Positions 15,807 through 24,826 of a DNA stretch of 64,000 nt are shown here, piece after piece (position 1 is the first letter of the stretch; every line of letters begins with the position of its first letter). The notes below the pieces were generated by a model. The model was not told the DNA's origin and did no database searches. It worked only from the letters and a program-made list of their open reading frames with translations. Source of the stretch: Planotetraspora mira (GTDB lineage Bacteria > Actinomycetota > Actinomycetes > Streptosporangiales > Streptosporangiaceae); the NCBI RefSeq assembly GCF_016863275.1, contig NZ_BOOO01000007.1, positions 56,345 to 120,344 of the forward strand, read 5' to 3'. Made by a program: the position numbers and the translations under genes.

Positions 15807-16709
15807 ATGAACGCCGAAAAGATCATCGTCGTCACCGGCGCGTCGAGCGGCTTCGGCGCCCTGACCGTGCGCGCCCTCGCCCGCGCCGGTCACACCGTGT
15901 ACGCGGGGATCAGGGAGACCGGGGGCCGGAACGCCCCCGCGGTCGCCGATCTCGCGCAGTACGCCCAGAGCAACGGCGTCGACCTGCGCCCCATCGAACT
16001 CGACGTGTCCTCGCAGACATCGGCGGACGACGCTCTCGCCGAGATCACTCATGCGCACGGGCGTCTCGACGTCGTCGTGCACAACGCCGGGCACATGGTG
16101 CTCGGCCCCGCCGAGGCGTTCACCCCCGAACAGATCGGCCAGGTCTACGACACGAACGTGCTGGGGACCCAGCGCGTCAACCGCGCGGCTCTGCCGTACA
16201 TGCGGAGGCAGAACGAGGGACTGCTCGTGTGGGTCGGCAGTTCCAGCACGCGGGGCGGCTGCCCGCCGTTCCTCGGTCCCTACTTCGCCGCGAAGGCCGC
16301 GATGGACGCCCTCGCCGTCAGCTACGCCGGTGAGCTGATCCGGTTCGGCGTCGAGACCGCGATCGTCGTCCCGGGCGCGTACACCGAGGGGACCAACCAC
16401 TTCCTCCACGCCGGGCGGCCCGACGACGCCGAGCGCGCCGCGGCGTACGACGAGAAGTACGCGAGCCTGATGGACGACGTCAACGTCCGACTGGCCGGGT
16501 TGCTGCCGCCGACGGCCGACGTCGCGGAGGTGGCGGAGGCCATCGTGCGAGTGGTGGACATGCCCGCCGGGACCAGGCCGCTGCGCATCCACGTCGACCC
16601 GAGCCGTGACGGCAGCGAAGTGGTCTCCGCGGTCGCCGACCGCATACGGACGGACTTCTTCCGCCGCATCGGCCTGGACGACCTCCTGACCCCCGGCAGC
16701 AGCCTCTAA
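15807..16709 (+). CDS. SDR family oxidoreductase
   Basis: A 300-residue SDR, longer than its neighbour. Cofactor motif TGASSGFG (10-17), HNAG near 92-95, catalytic Ser146, Tyr159 and Lys163 (YFAAK), then an extended C-terminal substrate region (about 190-300), as in many SDRs acting on larger substrates. GAGGAG precedes the ATG. It is the last gene before the 53-bp repeat array. Confidence 0.9.
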   Translation: MNAEKIIVVTGASSGFGALTVRALARAGHTVYAGIRETGGRNAPAVADLAQYAQSNGVDLRPIELDVSSQTSADDALAEITHAHGRLDVVVHNAGHMVLGPAEAFTPEQIGQVYDTNVLGTQRVNRAALPYMRRQNEGLLVWVGSSSTRGGCPPFLGPYFAAKAAMDALAVSYAGELIRFGVETAIVVPGAYTEGTNHFLHAGRPDDAERAAAYDEKYASLMDDVNVRLAGLLPPTADVAEVAEAIVRVVDMPAGTRPLRIHVDPSRDGSEVVSAVADRIRTDFFRRIGLDDLLTPGSSL

Positions 16710-16737
16710 CCTCTCACCCCCATCCCCACCCTTGGGC

Positions 16738-17090
16738 GTGATCATGCACACCTTCGGAGAATGCCCGGTTGAGCTGCGAAAACCCGTTTCGTGATCATGC
16801 ACGGATTCGGAAAAACCTACGGTGAGCTGCGACGACTCTTGGCGTGATCATGCACGCGACCTGGAAGTGCATGATCAGGCCCGGCATACGGCCAGGTCAG
16901 CGGCGCTCCATCCGAAGGTGTGCATGATCACGCTCGGCGTATGGGCAGGTCGGCCTGGCTTCACCCGAATCTGTGCATGATCACGACCAGGGAAAGGCCA
17001 GGTCGCCGCGGATACGGCAGAACCTGTGCATGATCACGGCCAGGGAAAGGGCAGGTCACTGGGGGTGCGGCCGAGCCTGTGCATGATCAC
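16738..17090. repeat. 53-bp-period repeat array with central inversion (eight GTGATCATGCAC elements)
   Basis: Three copies of GTGATCATGCAC start at 16738, 16791 and 16844. Five copies in the opposite orientation (GTGCATGATCAC, the first ending in G) start at 16867, 16920, 16973, 17026 and 17079. Within each block the period is exactly 53 bases. The 41-base intervals are partly alike (for example CCAGG/GCAGGTC blocks and ACCTTCGG flanks), so the true unit is a diverged 53-bp repeat. The two innermost copies form an 11-bp stem with an 11-base loop (16845-16877). No ORF is supported. It fills the 510-base gap before the DyP gene. Confidence 0.9.
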
Positions 17091-17220
17091 GCGGGGGTTT
17101 TGTTGTGGGGAGTGGGGCTTACCCCACCGCCACATGGGCGGACCTCGCTGACATATCCTCCCCTGAGTGGTCCCCCACCAGACGGAGCAGCACCGACCGG
17201 AGAAGGGCGAGGCACAGGAC

Positions 17221-18291
17221 GTGACGGATCGACCACCCGTACCGCAGGCGGTGCTGTCCCCGCTCACCAGCTCCGCGATCTTCCTGGTGGTGACGGTCGA
17301 CCCCGGCGGCGAGCCCGTCATCCGCGAGTTGCTGCCCGACGTGGCGGGGCTGGTGCGATCGGTGGGGTTCCGCATCCCCTCCGGCGCGCTGACCTGTGTC
17401 ACCGGCATCGGATCGGCCGTGTGGGACCGGCTGTTCGCGGGCCCCCGACCTGCCGAGTTGCATCCCTTCCGCGAGGTGACCGGTGCGCGGCACACGGCCG
17501 TCGCAACACCGGGCGACCTGCTCTTCCACATCAGAGCCGGCCAGATGGACCTGTGCTTCGAGCTCGCCTCGCAGATCATGGAGCGCCTGCGCGGGGCCGT
17601 GACGGTGTGCGAGGAGGTGCAGGGGTTCAAGTACTTCGACGAGCGCGACCTGCTCGGCTTCGTCGACGGCACGGAGAACCCCGAGGGAGTCGACGCGTAC
17701 GCCGCCGTGAGCGTCGGCGCCGACGATCCGGACCAGGACCCCGACTTCACGGGCGGCAGCTACGTCATCGTCCAGAAGTACCTCCACGACCTCGCCGCAT
17801 GGAACGCCCTGCCGGTCGAGGCGCAGGAGCGGGTCATCGGCAGGACCAAGCTGTCCGACATCGAGCTTCCCGACGACGTCAAGCCGGGCGACTCCCATGT
17901 GGCGCTCACCACCATCACCGACCCCGACGGCACGGAGCGCCAGATCGTACGGGACAACATGCCGTTCGGCGCTCCCGGCCGCGGCGAGTTCGGCACGTAC
18001 TTCATCGGCTACTCCAACACGCCCGCGGTGACCGAGCTGATGCTGGAGCGGATGTTCGTCGGTGATCCGCCGGGAGACCACGACCGGATCCTCGACTTCT
18101 CGACCGCGGTCACCGGCGGCCTCTTCTTCGCACCGTCGGCCGACTTCCTGGACGACCCGCCTCCGCCTCCCGGGCCACGGCTCGAAGCCGCGCGGGCGAC
18201 CGACGGGCCCCAGGCCGAGCCCACGCACGCGTCCGACGGTTCCCTGGCGATCGGCGACCTCAAGAACCTGAAGAGGAGCACACCTCGATGA
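17221..18291 (+). CDS. DyP-type peroxidase, encapsulin cargo
   Basis: A 356-residue heme peroxidase. The GxxDG motif appears as FVDGTENPEG (Asp near 148). The proximal heme histidine is in PGDSHVALTT (near 225), and the distal arginine is in PGRGEFGTYFIGYSN (near 253). The C-terminus DGSLAIGDLKNLKRS is a canonical encapsulin-targeting peptide, joined by a proline-rich linker. It uses H2O2 to oxidise dyes and phenolics and should be packed inside the shell encoded next. GTG at 17221 is chosen because GAGG lies 8 bases upstream; an in-frame GTG at 17167 lacks a good site. Overlaps the encapsulin ATG by 4 bases. Confidence 0.95.
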   Translation: MTDRPPVPQAVLSPLTSSAIFLVVTVDPGGEPVIRELLPDVAGLVRSVGFRIPSGALTCVTGIGSAVWDRLFAGPRPAELHPFREVTGARHTAVATPGDLLFHIRAGQMDLCFELASQIMERLRGAVTVCEEVQGFKYFDERDLLGFVDGTENPEGVDAYAAVSVGADDPDQDPDFTGGSYVIVQKYLHDLAAWNALPVEAQERVIGRTKLSDIELPDDVKPGDSHVALTTITDPDGTERQIVRDNMPFGAPGRGEFGTYFIGYSNTPAVTELMLERMFVGDPPGDHDRILDFSTAVTGGLFFAPSADFLDDPPPPPGPRLEAARATDGPQAEPTHASDGSLAIGDLKNLKRSTPR

Positions 18292-19082
18292 ACAACCTCC
18301 ACCGCGAACTCGCGCCCATCTCGGAGGCGGCCTGGGCCGACCTGGAGAGCGAGGTCCGCCGGACGTTCATCCGGCATCTCGCGGGACGCCGGCTGGTCGA
18401 CGTGCCCGAGCCGGGCGGTGTCACCCTCTCCTCGGTCTCCACCGGCCATCTGTCACCGGTCGAGTCGCCCGCACCGGGGGTCGCGGCCCGCCTGCGCGAC
18501 TCCCAGGCGCTCGTCGAGCTGCGTGTGCCGTTCACGGTGGACCGCCAGGCCGTCGACGACGTGGAGCGCGGGGCCAAGGACTCGGACTGGGACCCGGTCA
18601 AGGAGGCCGCGCGGCAGATGGCCTACGCCGAGGACCGTGCGGTCTTCGAGGGGTACGCCGCCGCGGGCATCGAGGGCATCCGGCGCGGTTCGACCAATCC
18701 CGCGCTCACGCTGCCGGCCGAGGCGCGCGACTACCCCAACACGATCAGCCAGGCGATCACCACCCTGCGCCTGGCCGGAGTCGACGGCCCCTACTCGCTC
18801 GCGCTCAGCGCCGACGCCTACACCGCGGTCAACGAGACGTCCGACCACGGCTACCCCATCCACGAGCACCTCGCACGGCTCATCGACGGGGAGATCATCT
18901 GGGCTCCCGCCATCAGCGGCGCGTTCCTGCTGACCACCCGTGGCGGAGACTACGAGCTGCGCATCGGCCAGGACCTGTCGATCGGATACGAGTCGCACGA
19001 CGCGACCAGCATCCGGCTGTACCTCCAGGAGAGCCTGACCTTCCTCGCCTACACCGGCGAGGCCGCCGTCGCCCTCACCTGA
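18288..19082 (+). CDS. Family 1 encapsulin shell protein
   Basis: A 264-residue HK97-fold nanocompartment shell. Start MNNLHRELAPISEAAWADLE, motif GRRLVDVPEP, the E-loop region ELRVPFTV, the helix EDRAVFEGY, and the C-terminal RLYLQESLTFLAY are family hallmarks, and the length is typical (about 265). Sixty or more copies form a hollow shell. Its ATG overlaps the peroxidase stop (ATGA), so shell and cargo are translationally coupled. The role is probably oxidative-stress protection. Confidence 0.95.
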   Translation: MNNLHRELAPISEAAWADLESEVRRTFIRHLAGRRLVDVPEPGGVTLSSVSTGHLSPVESPAPGVAARLRDSQALVELRVPFTVDRQAVDDVERGAKDSDWDPVKEAARQMAYAEDRAVFEGYAAAGIEGIRRGSTNPALTLPAEARDYPNTISQAITTLRLAGVDGPYSLALSADAYTAVNETSDHGYPIHEHLARLIDGEIIWAPAISGAFLLTTRGGDYELRIGQDLSIGYESHDATSIRLYLQESLTFLAYTGEAAVALT

Positions 19083-19108
19083 GCCCGCGTACGGCGGAGG
19101 CCGCCAAA

Positions 19109-19128
19109 GGTCGGTCCGCGGACCGACC
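19109..19128. terminator. 20-bp perfect palindrome between convergent encapsulin and TetR genes
   Basis: GGTCGGTCCG followed directly by its reverse complement, midway between two convergent stop codons. It probably acts as a bidirectional transcription barrier; no T-run follows. Confidence 0.5.
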
Positions 19129-19169
19129 GGCGAGGGGTACGCGCTGGACGAAGGCGGCGCCGCCGCGCG

Positions 19170-19814
19170 TCACGTCAGGGCGCCGGCATCCCCGAAGAGC
19201 GCGTGACTCGAGGCCTCGAGCAGCCACCGCTCCGCCTTCTCGTATGACCATTTGTTGTCGTCCACGAGGGCGAAGAATCCGGCGTAGCCGAAGTAGAGCC
19301 ACAGGATGTCCTCGGCGTCCCGGGCGTCGAGACCCGGACGCAGCGCGCCCAGATCGGCCATGCGCCGCGCGGCGAACCCGTTCCCCGCGCGATAGCGCGC
19401 GGTGGCCGTCGCCAGGCTTTCCGCGACCCCCGGGTCGTGCGGCGCAGTGGCGATCATGACGCGCATGATGTCCCCGAACTCCTGCCGCATCTCCCGGGTG
19501 ACCGTGGCGACCGTGCGCAGGATCGCGTGCGCGTCCTCGAGCCTCCCGATGCGCTCGATGTTGTCGGCCACGATCGGCGCCGTGGTCCAGACGTCCATCA
19601 GCGTCCCGAGCAGCCCCTGCTTCCCGCCGCCGACCGCGTAAACGGTGGCCGGGGCCACCCGGGCGGCGGCCGCGATGTCGTCCACCTTGGTGGCGAAGAA
19701 CCCCTTCTCGCCGAAGAGTGTGCGGGCCGCGTCGATGATCGCCTGTCGCGTCGCCTCGGCATACTCGGCCCGCCGGCTGACCGGCCTCCGACCTGCGGCC
19801 GTGTTGTCACTCAT
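19170..19814 (-). CDS. TetR-family regulator
   Basis: A 214-residue repressor with the DNA-binding domain at about 18-66 (RQAIIDAARTLFGEKGFFATKVDDIAAAARVAPATVYAVGGGKQGLL). The ligand domain has no specific signature that I recognise. It is divergent from the flavin oxidoreductase at 19946; the dyad at 19870-19887 in the shared spacer makes that gene its probable target. Confidence 0.85.
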   Translation of the reverse strand: MSDNTAAGRRPVSRRAEYAEATRQAIIDAARTLFGEKGFFATKVDDIAAAARVAPATVYAVGGGKQGLLGTLMDVWTTAPIVADNIERIGRLEDAHAILRTVATVTREMRQEFGDIMRVMIATAPHDPGVAESLATATARYRAGNGFAARRMADLGALRPGLDARDAEDILWLYFGYAGFFALVDDNKWSYEKAERWLLEASSHALFGDAGALT

Positions 19815-19869
19815 ATCACCACCCTAGGACTATTCTCATCGGAGTCGCACTCTGGTAAGCATGTCCGGA

Positions 19870-19887
19870 GTGTTCTCAATAGAGCAC
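19870..19887. promoter_or_regulatory. Candidate TetR operator between TetR and FAD oxidoreductase
   Basis: GTGTTCT-N4-AGAGCAC, a 7-4-7 dyad with one mismatch, in the 131-base divergent spacer. A second short dyad, GAGT-N3-ACTC, lies about 25 bases to its left. Confidence 0.45.
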
Positions 19888-19945
19888 AGATCCACCTCGA
19901 CTGCGGCGGCCCGGCGACCGGGCCCGCCACGCGAAGGGAGTGATC

Positions 19946-21307
19946 GTGGGCACACATGACAGGGCCCGCGCCGCCGCGCGCGACCTGGAGACGAGACTCG
20001 GGCCCGGGCGAGTCTCGACGTCCGGCCCCGCCTACGACCAGGCCATCCGCATCTGGAACGGTGCGGTGGCTCATCGCCCCGCGGTGATCGTGCACTGCGC
20101 GACGCCGTCCGACGTCCAAGCCGCCGTCGACGCGGCCCGCGCGCACGGCCTGCCGCCATCCGTCCGCGCGGGCGGGCATGACTGGGCGGGCCGGGCGTTG
20201 CGGCACGACGGGCTGGTCATCGACCTGACCGGAATGACCGCCGTCGCCGTCGACCCGGATTCCTCCGTCGCCACAGTCAGCGGCGGCGCCACCGTGGCCC
20301 ACGTCATCGCGGCCGCCGCACCGCACGGCCTCGTCGCGGTGACCGGCACCGTGGGGCACGTCGGCATGGCGGGCCTCACTCTCGGCGGCGGATACGGGCC
20401 GCTCGGCGGGCGATTCGGCCTGGCGCTCGACAACCTGCTCGCCGCCGAGGTGGTCCTCGCGGACGGGCGTCTCGTGGTCGCGGACGAGACCCACGAAAGC
20501 GAGCTCTTATGGGCCCTGCGCGGCGGAGGCGGCAATTTCGGCGTCGTCACGTCGATGCGCCTCCGGCTGCACGAGATCCCGGGGCTGATCGCCGGGCTCA
20601 TCGTCTACCCGTGGTCACAGGCGGCCTCCGTGCTGCGCGGCTTCGCCGACCTGATCGCCTCCGCGCCGGACGAGCTGACCGTCCAGACCGGCGTCCTGTC
20701 GGGGCCGGACGGCTCCCCCACGCTCTTCCTGTCTCCGGCGTGGAGCGGCCCGCCGTCGGAGGGCGCCAAGCACATCGACGAGCTCACCGGGCTCGGCACG
20801 CCGCTGTTCTCCCAGGTCGCGCCGATGAGCTATGGGGACATGCTCGGCTTGTTCGATGCGCACATCGCCACAGGCAGGCACTACTCGATCCGCACCCGGT
20901 CGCTCCCGGCCTACGCCCCCGAAGCGATCGCCGCGATGGTGTTCGCCGGCGACACGCGGACGTCCCCGCTGTCCGGCATCGCCGTCCACCACTTCCACGG
21001 CGCGGCCGCCGCGGTGCCTCCCGGCGACACGGCGTTCGGCGAACGGCGTGACCACTTCGCAGCCGAGATCGTCGCGGCCTGGGAGCCGGACGGCGATGGC
21101 AGCGCGCACCGCGCGTGGGCGGGGGCCGTCTCCTCCGCGCTCGAACCCTGCGCGCTCCCCGGCGGATATCCGAACCTGCTCGGCCCGGACGACCGGGACC
21201 AGGCCGAGCTGGCGTACGGCGGCAACGCGGGGCGCCTGCGCGCGGCGAAGAGGCGGTACGACCCCGACGCTGTCTTCTCCGCCATCCCCCTCCCCCACGC
21301 CGACTGA
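19946..21307 (+). CDS. FAD-binding oxidoreductase (BBE-like, PCMH fold)
   Basis: A 453-residue flavoprotein of the berberine-bridge-enzyme group. SVRAGGHDWAGRAL contains His78, the expected site of covalent 8-alpha attachment. GLTLGGGYGPLGGRFGLALDNLL is the FAD-binding signature. The usual second attachment cysteine is replaced (GMAGLTLGGG), so a single covalent bond is predicted. GGGGNFGVVTSMRLRLHE marks the end of the FAD domain, and YDPDAVF the BBE tail. Family members oxidise sugars, alkaloids or polyketides. GTG 19946 has AAGGGAG 5 bases upstream; the GTG at 19940 lies inside that site. Confidence 0.88.
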   Translation: MGTHDRARAAARDLETRLGPGRVSTSGPAYDQAIRIWNGAVAHRPAVIVHCATPSDVQAAVDAARAHGLPPSVRAGGHDWAGRALRHDGLVIDLTGMTAVAVDPDSSVATVSGGATVAHVIAAAAPHGLVAVTGTVGHVGMAGLTLGGGYGPLGGRFGLALDNLLAAEVVLADGRLVVADETHESELLWALRGGGGNFGVVTSMRLRLHEIPGLIAGLIVYPWSQAASVLRGFADLIASAPDELTVQTGVLSGPDGSPTLFLSPAWSGPPSEGAKHIDELTGLGTPLFSQVAPMSYGDMLGLFDAHIATGRHYSIRTRSLPAYAPEAIAAMVFAGDTRTSPLSGIAVHHFHGAAAAVPPGDTAFGERRDHFAAEIVAAWEPDGDGSAHRAWAGAVSSALEPCALPGGYPNLLGPDDRDQAELAYGGNAGRLRAAKRRYDPDAVFSAIPLPHAD

Positions 21308-21373
21308 GATCGCCGAGCCGGCCGGGTTCCCCGACCGGCCGAGCCCGGCGCCCGCGGATCCGGACGCCGCCCC

Positions 21374-23038
21374 TCAGGCGGCCGCGGCCTCACGCACGGC
21401 GGCCCTCGCCGCGCCCGGATCGGCGGCCGCCAGTGCGAGCCGGGCGTGCTCCCGGCATTGGTCGAGCGTGTGGCGGGCGAGCGCGTCCCGTACGGCCGGC
21501 ACGCTCCTGGCCGACATCGACAGGCTCGTGACGCCGAGCCCGACCAGCACGGTGGCCAGCAACGGATCGGCCGCGGCCTCTCCGCAGACCCCGACGGGCT
21601 TGCCTGCCGCGCGCCCCGCCTCCGCGCACTGCGCGATCAGCTGGAGGAGGGCCGGCTGCCACGGGTCGAGGAGATCGGCCAGCTCGCCGTGCTGCCGGTC
21701 GGACGCGAAGGTGTACTGGCTGAGGTCGTTGGTGCCGATGCTGAGGAAGTCCAGCTCGTCCAGGAGCCGGTGGGCGTGCAGTGCGGCGGCGGGTACCTCC
21801 ACCATGACGCCCACGTCGGCGAGCCCCCGCGCGCGAGCCCGCCGGGCGAAGTCGGCCGCCTCCCCCGGCGTCGTGACCATCGGCGCCATGACCCACGGCG
21901 AGGTGCCGCTCGCCCGGGCCGCCTCGGCCAGAGCGTCGAGTTGGGCGTCGAGCACCTCGGGCGACCGGCGCGACACCCGCAGCCCGCGCACGCCGAGCGC
22001 GGGGTTCAGCTCCTCGGGCAGGCCGAGGAAGGGCAGCGGTTTGTCGGTGCCGGCGTCCAGGGTGCGGATGACGACCGTGGCCTCGGGGAAGGCCCGCAGG
22101 ACAGCCTCGTACGCGCCGGTCTGCTCCTGGTGGGTGGGGGCGGTCCTGCGGTCGAGGAAGAGGAACTCGCTGCGGAAGAGCCCGACTCCCTCGGCTGGTG
22201 AGCCGGCGGGGATGTCCGCCACGGATCCGATGTTGAGCAGCAGCTTCACCGGGTGCCCGTCGGCGGTGCGTCCCGGGCCGGTCGCCGTCGCGAGGCGGTC
22301 GCGGGCGGCGCGGGCGGAGCGCTCGACCTCCGCGGCCGTCTGCTCGTCGATGCCGGCGCGGACCTCGCCGGTGCCGCCGTCGACGGACGACCAGGTGCCG
22401 TCGGCGATGGACATCACCCCGGGACAGGCCACCACCGCGGGGATCCCGAGGGCCCGCGCGAGGATGGCGGTGTGGCTGGTCGGCCCGCCCTTCTCCGTGA
22501 CCAGCGCGACCACCACGCCCGGGTCGAGGTTCACGGTGTCGGCGGGGGCGAGGTCGTCGGCCGCCAGGACGAACGGGTGGCCCGGTGCCGGGAGGCCCGG
22601 CATGGGCAGGCCGAGCACGGCCGCGACGGCGCGGTTCTTGATGTCGTCGAGGTCGCTCGCGCGTTCCGCGAAATAGCCCCCCGCGGCCAGCAGCGCCTCC
22701 CTGTGCTCGGCGCACGCGGCGTCGATGGCGTGGGCGGCGTCGGACCCGGCCGCGACCCGCTGCTCGACCGACTCGCGCAGCAGGGGATCGGCCGCGATCA
22801 TGGCCTGCGCCTCGAGGATCTCCCGAGCCGCGGGCTCGGCCGCGCCTTCCGCCCGTGCGGTCAGTTCCCCTGCCGCCGACTCAAGGCCGCGCACGGCCCG
22901 AGCGGTCTCCACGCCCGTGTCCGCGACCGCCACGGGCGCGGGCAGCAGGGGCGGGCCCGCCATCTTGTGCACCCGCCCGGCGGCGCGGCCCGGGCTGATG
23001 CCCAGACCGCGCAGGGCGTCGAGCACCGGCTCAGGCAC
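21374..23038 (-). CDS. ptsI: PTS Enzyme I (phosphoenolpyruvate-protein phosphotransferase)
   Basis: A 554-residue Enzyme I. The phosphorylated histidine is His189 in EKGGPTSHTAILARALGIPAVV. The C-terminal PEP domain has EGVGLFRSEFLFL, LDFLSIGTNDLSQYTFASDR and PVGVCGEAA, which carries the catalytic cysteine. It transfers phosphate from PEP to HPr. The GTG at 23038 is chosen because GAGGAGG lies 6 bases upstream; it overlaps the HPr stop by 8 bases. It is the last gene of the polyol PTS operon. Confidence 0.95.
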   Translation of the reverse strand: MPEPVLDALRGLGISPGRAAGRVHKMAGPPLLPAPVAVADTGVETARAVRGLESAAGELTARAEGAAEPAAREILEAQAMIAADPLLRESVEQRVAAGSDAAHAIDAACAEHREALLAAGGYFAERASDLDDIKNRAVAAVLGLPMPGLPAPGHPFVLAADDLAPADTVNLDPGVVVALVTEKGGPTSHTAILARALGIPAVVACPGVMSIADGTWSSVDGGTGEVRAGIDEQTAAEVERSARAARDRLATATGPGRTADGHPVKLLLNIGSVADIPAGSPAEGVGLFRSEFLFLDRRTAPTHQEQTGAYEAVLRAFPEATVVIRTLDAGTDKPLPFLGLPEELNPALGVRGLRVSRRSPEVLDAQLDALAEAARASGTSPWVMAPMVTTPGEAADFARRARARGLADVGVMVEVPAAALHAHRLLDELDFLSIGTNDLSQYTFASDRQHGELADLLDPWQPALLQLIAQCAEAGRAAGKPVGVCGEAAADPLLATVLVGLGVTSLSMSARSVPAVRDALARHTLDQCREHARLALAAADPGAARAAVREAAAA

Positions 23039-23315
23039 CGGGGGCCTCTTCGGCGTCGAGGTCACGCGAGAGCAGGTCGGCGAGCGAGTCCAGGACCTCT
23101 TCCGCACCCGGCCCGTCCGCGTCGAGCGTGACCTCGGTGCCGTGCCCGGCCCCGAGCGACAACACTGCCAGCATGCTGTTGGCGGGGACCGGCTTGCCGT
23201 CCCCGACACGGATGCGGACCGCCGTGCCCTGCCTGGCCACCGCCTGGACGAAGATCTTGGCGGGCCGCGCGTGCAGACCGGACCGTGAGGCGACGGTCAC
23301 TGTCCTTTCCGGCAT
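23031..23315 (-). CDS. ptsH: PTS phosphocarrier HPr
   Basis: A 94-residue HPr. His15 in SRSGLHARPA is the phosphorylation site, and PANSMLAVLSLGA carries the regulatory-type Ser47. It carries phosphate between Enzyme I (overlapping, downstream) and EIIA of this operon. The dedicated ptsHI pair inside a substrate operon is less common than separate housekeeping genes. Confidence 0.95.
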   Translation of the reverse strand: MPERTVTVASRSGLHARPAKIFVQAVARQGTAVRIRVGDGKPVPANSMLAVLSLGAGHGTEVTLDADGPGAEEVLDSLADLLSRDLDAEEAPGA

Positions 23316-23330
23316 CTGGACTCCTCCTTC

Positions 23331-24371
23331 TCAGGGTTCGATCGTGACCTTGATCGCGGCACCGCGGCTCACGATGTCGATGGCGTCGAGGACCTCGGCC
23401 AGCGGGAGGCGGTGGGTGATGAGATCGGCCACCGGCACCGATCCGTCGGCGATGAGCCGCAGCGCCCGCTTGTTGTGCGCCGGGCTCGATCCGTTGGCGC
23501 CGACGATCGTGAGCTCGCGGTAGTGCACGAGGTTGGAGTCGAGCCGGATGATCGGGTCGTCCTTGGGCAGGCCGCCGAAGAAGCTGATGCGTCCCTGCCT
23601 CGCCGTCATCTGCAGCGCCTGCTCCTGAGCGGCTCCGGAGGCGGCGGCGGTGATGACGACGTCGGCTCCCCTCCCCCCGGTGAGCTTCAGCACCGCGTCC
23701 ACGACGTCCGTGTCGGCGCCGCAGATCGCCGCGTCCGGCCGTACGAGATCGGCCGCCATGGCCAGCCGCTCGGCGTTGAGGTCGACGAGGAACACGCGGG
23801 ACGCGCCGCGCGACCGGGCCAGCCGTACGTGGAGGCAGCCGATGGGGCCCGACCCCACGACGACCACGTCGTCGCCCTCGCCGACGCGGGCCAGTTCCTG
23901 GCCGTTGAGGACGCAGGCGAGCGGCTCGGCCACCGACGCCTCGGCGAAGCCGAGCCCGTCGGGGATCCGGTTGAGTCCGTCCACGGCCAGGATCTTGGCC
24001 GGGACGATCATGTACTGCGCGAAACCGCCGTCGTAGTGGTAGCCCATCGACTCCTGGTTCGGGCAGACCGTCATGTGGCCCCGGCGACACTCCTCGCACT
24101 CGCCGCAGGGGATCGCGGCGATCACCTGGACGCGGTCCCCCGGCGTCCAGCCGGTCACGCCCTCCCCTACGTCGACGACCTCACCGGCGATCTCGTGCCC
24201 CATGACCCTCGGCGGCCTGATGTGGTGGTGGCCGAACTTGAAGATCTTGACATCGGTGCCGCAGGTCGAGCAGTTGCGGACACGGATCTTGACGTCGCCG
24301 GGGCCCGCGACGGGTTCCGGCACATCCTCGATGCGGATGTCGCCGGGAGCGTGGAAACGGGCGACCTTCAC
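23331..24371 (-). CDS. Zinc-dependent medium-chain dehydrogenase (sorbitol/L-threonine dehydrogenase-like)
   Basis: A 346-residue MDR enzyme. Catalytic-zinc ligands include Cys37 (STCGTD) and His59-Glu60 (MGHE). The structural-zinc cysteines are in PCGECEECRRGHMTVC. The NAD fold shows VVVGSGPIGCLHV. Its place between PTS EIIA and HPr suggests oxidation of the sugar alcohol phosphate delivered by this PTS, or of a product from it. It overlaps EIIA by 4 bases. Confidence 0.9.
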   Translation of the reverse strand: MKVARFHAPGDIRIEDVPEPVAGPGDVKIRVRNCSTCGTDVKIFKFGHHHIRPPRVMGHEIAGEVVDVGEGVTGWTPGDRVQVIAAIPCGECEECRRGHMTVCPNQESMGYHYDGGFAQYMIVPAKILAVDGLNRIPDGLGFAEASVAEPLACVLNGQELARVGEGDDVVVVGSGPIGCLHVRLARSRGASRVFLVDLNAERLAMAADLVRPDAAICGADTDVVDAVLKLTGGRGADVVITAAASGAAQEQALQMTARQGRISFFGGLPKDDPIIRLDSNLVHYRELTIVGANGSSPAHNKRALRLIADGSVPVADLITHRLPLAEVLDAIDIVSRGAAIKVTIEP

Positions 24372-24826
24372 TCGGATGGTTCCTCTCTGGAGGGTTGCAG
24401 CAGGCGGATGACGTCGGAGACCTCGGTCGCCTCCCGCAGGGCCTGTGCCTGCTCCGGTTCGAGCAGGATCTGGGCGAGTTCGGACAGCAGCCTGATGTGG
24501 CCGTCGCCGCGCGCGGCGATGCCGACGCAGACGGCGACCTGCTCGCCGTCCCAGTCGACGCCGCCGGGAAAGCGCAGCACGCAGATCGCGTCGTGGTGGA
24601 CGGCGTCCTTGGCGACCAGGGTGCCATGTGGGATGGCGACGCCCTCGCCGACGTAGGTGGAGATCGAGCGCTCGCGTTCGAGCATCGCGTCGATGTAGCT
24701 CGCCTCGACGGCGCCCACCTCGACGAGGACCTCACCGCAGCGGCGGATCGCGTCGTCGCGGCCGTCCGCCTCCTCGTTGAGGCGGACGGCGCGCGGGTCG
24801 AGCGGCAGCGGTGCCGTCTCAGCCAT
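24368..24826 (-). CDS. PTS EIIA component (fructose/mannitol family)
   Basis: A 152-residue EIIA. His67 in GVAIPHGTLVAKDAV is the phosphorylated residue, and HIRLLSELAQIL is the conserved C-terminal helix. It accepts phosphate from HPr and passes it to EIIB (overlapping by 8 bases upstream). A stand-alone EIIA with separate IIB and IIC matches mannitol-type systems split into single genes. Confidence 0.93.
   Translation of the reverse strand: MAETAPLPLDPRAVRLNEEADGRDDAIRRCGEVLVEVGAVEASYIDAMLERERSISTYVGEGVAIPHGTLVAKDAVHHDAICVLRFPGGVDWDGEQVAVCVGIAARGDGHIRLLSELAQILLEPEQAQALREATEVSDVIRLLQPSREEPSE

Noticed and set aside
16738..17090. CRISPR array, suggested by regular 12-bp repeats and ~41-base intervals
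   Set aside because: The repeat is too short, orientation flips in the middle, the intervals resemble one another rather than being unique spacers, and no cas gene is in the window.
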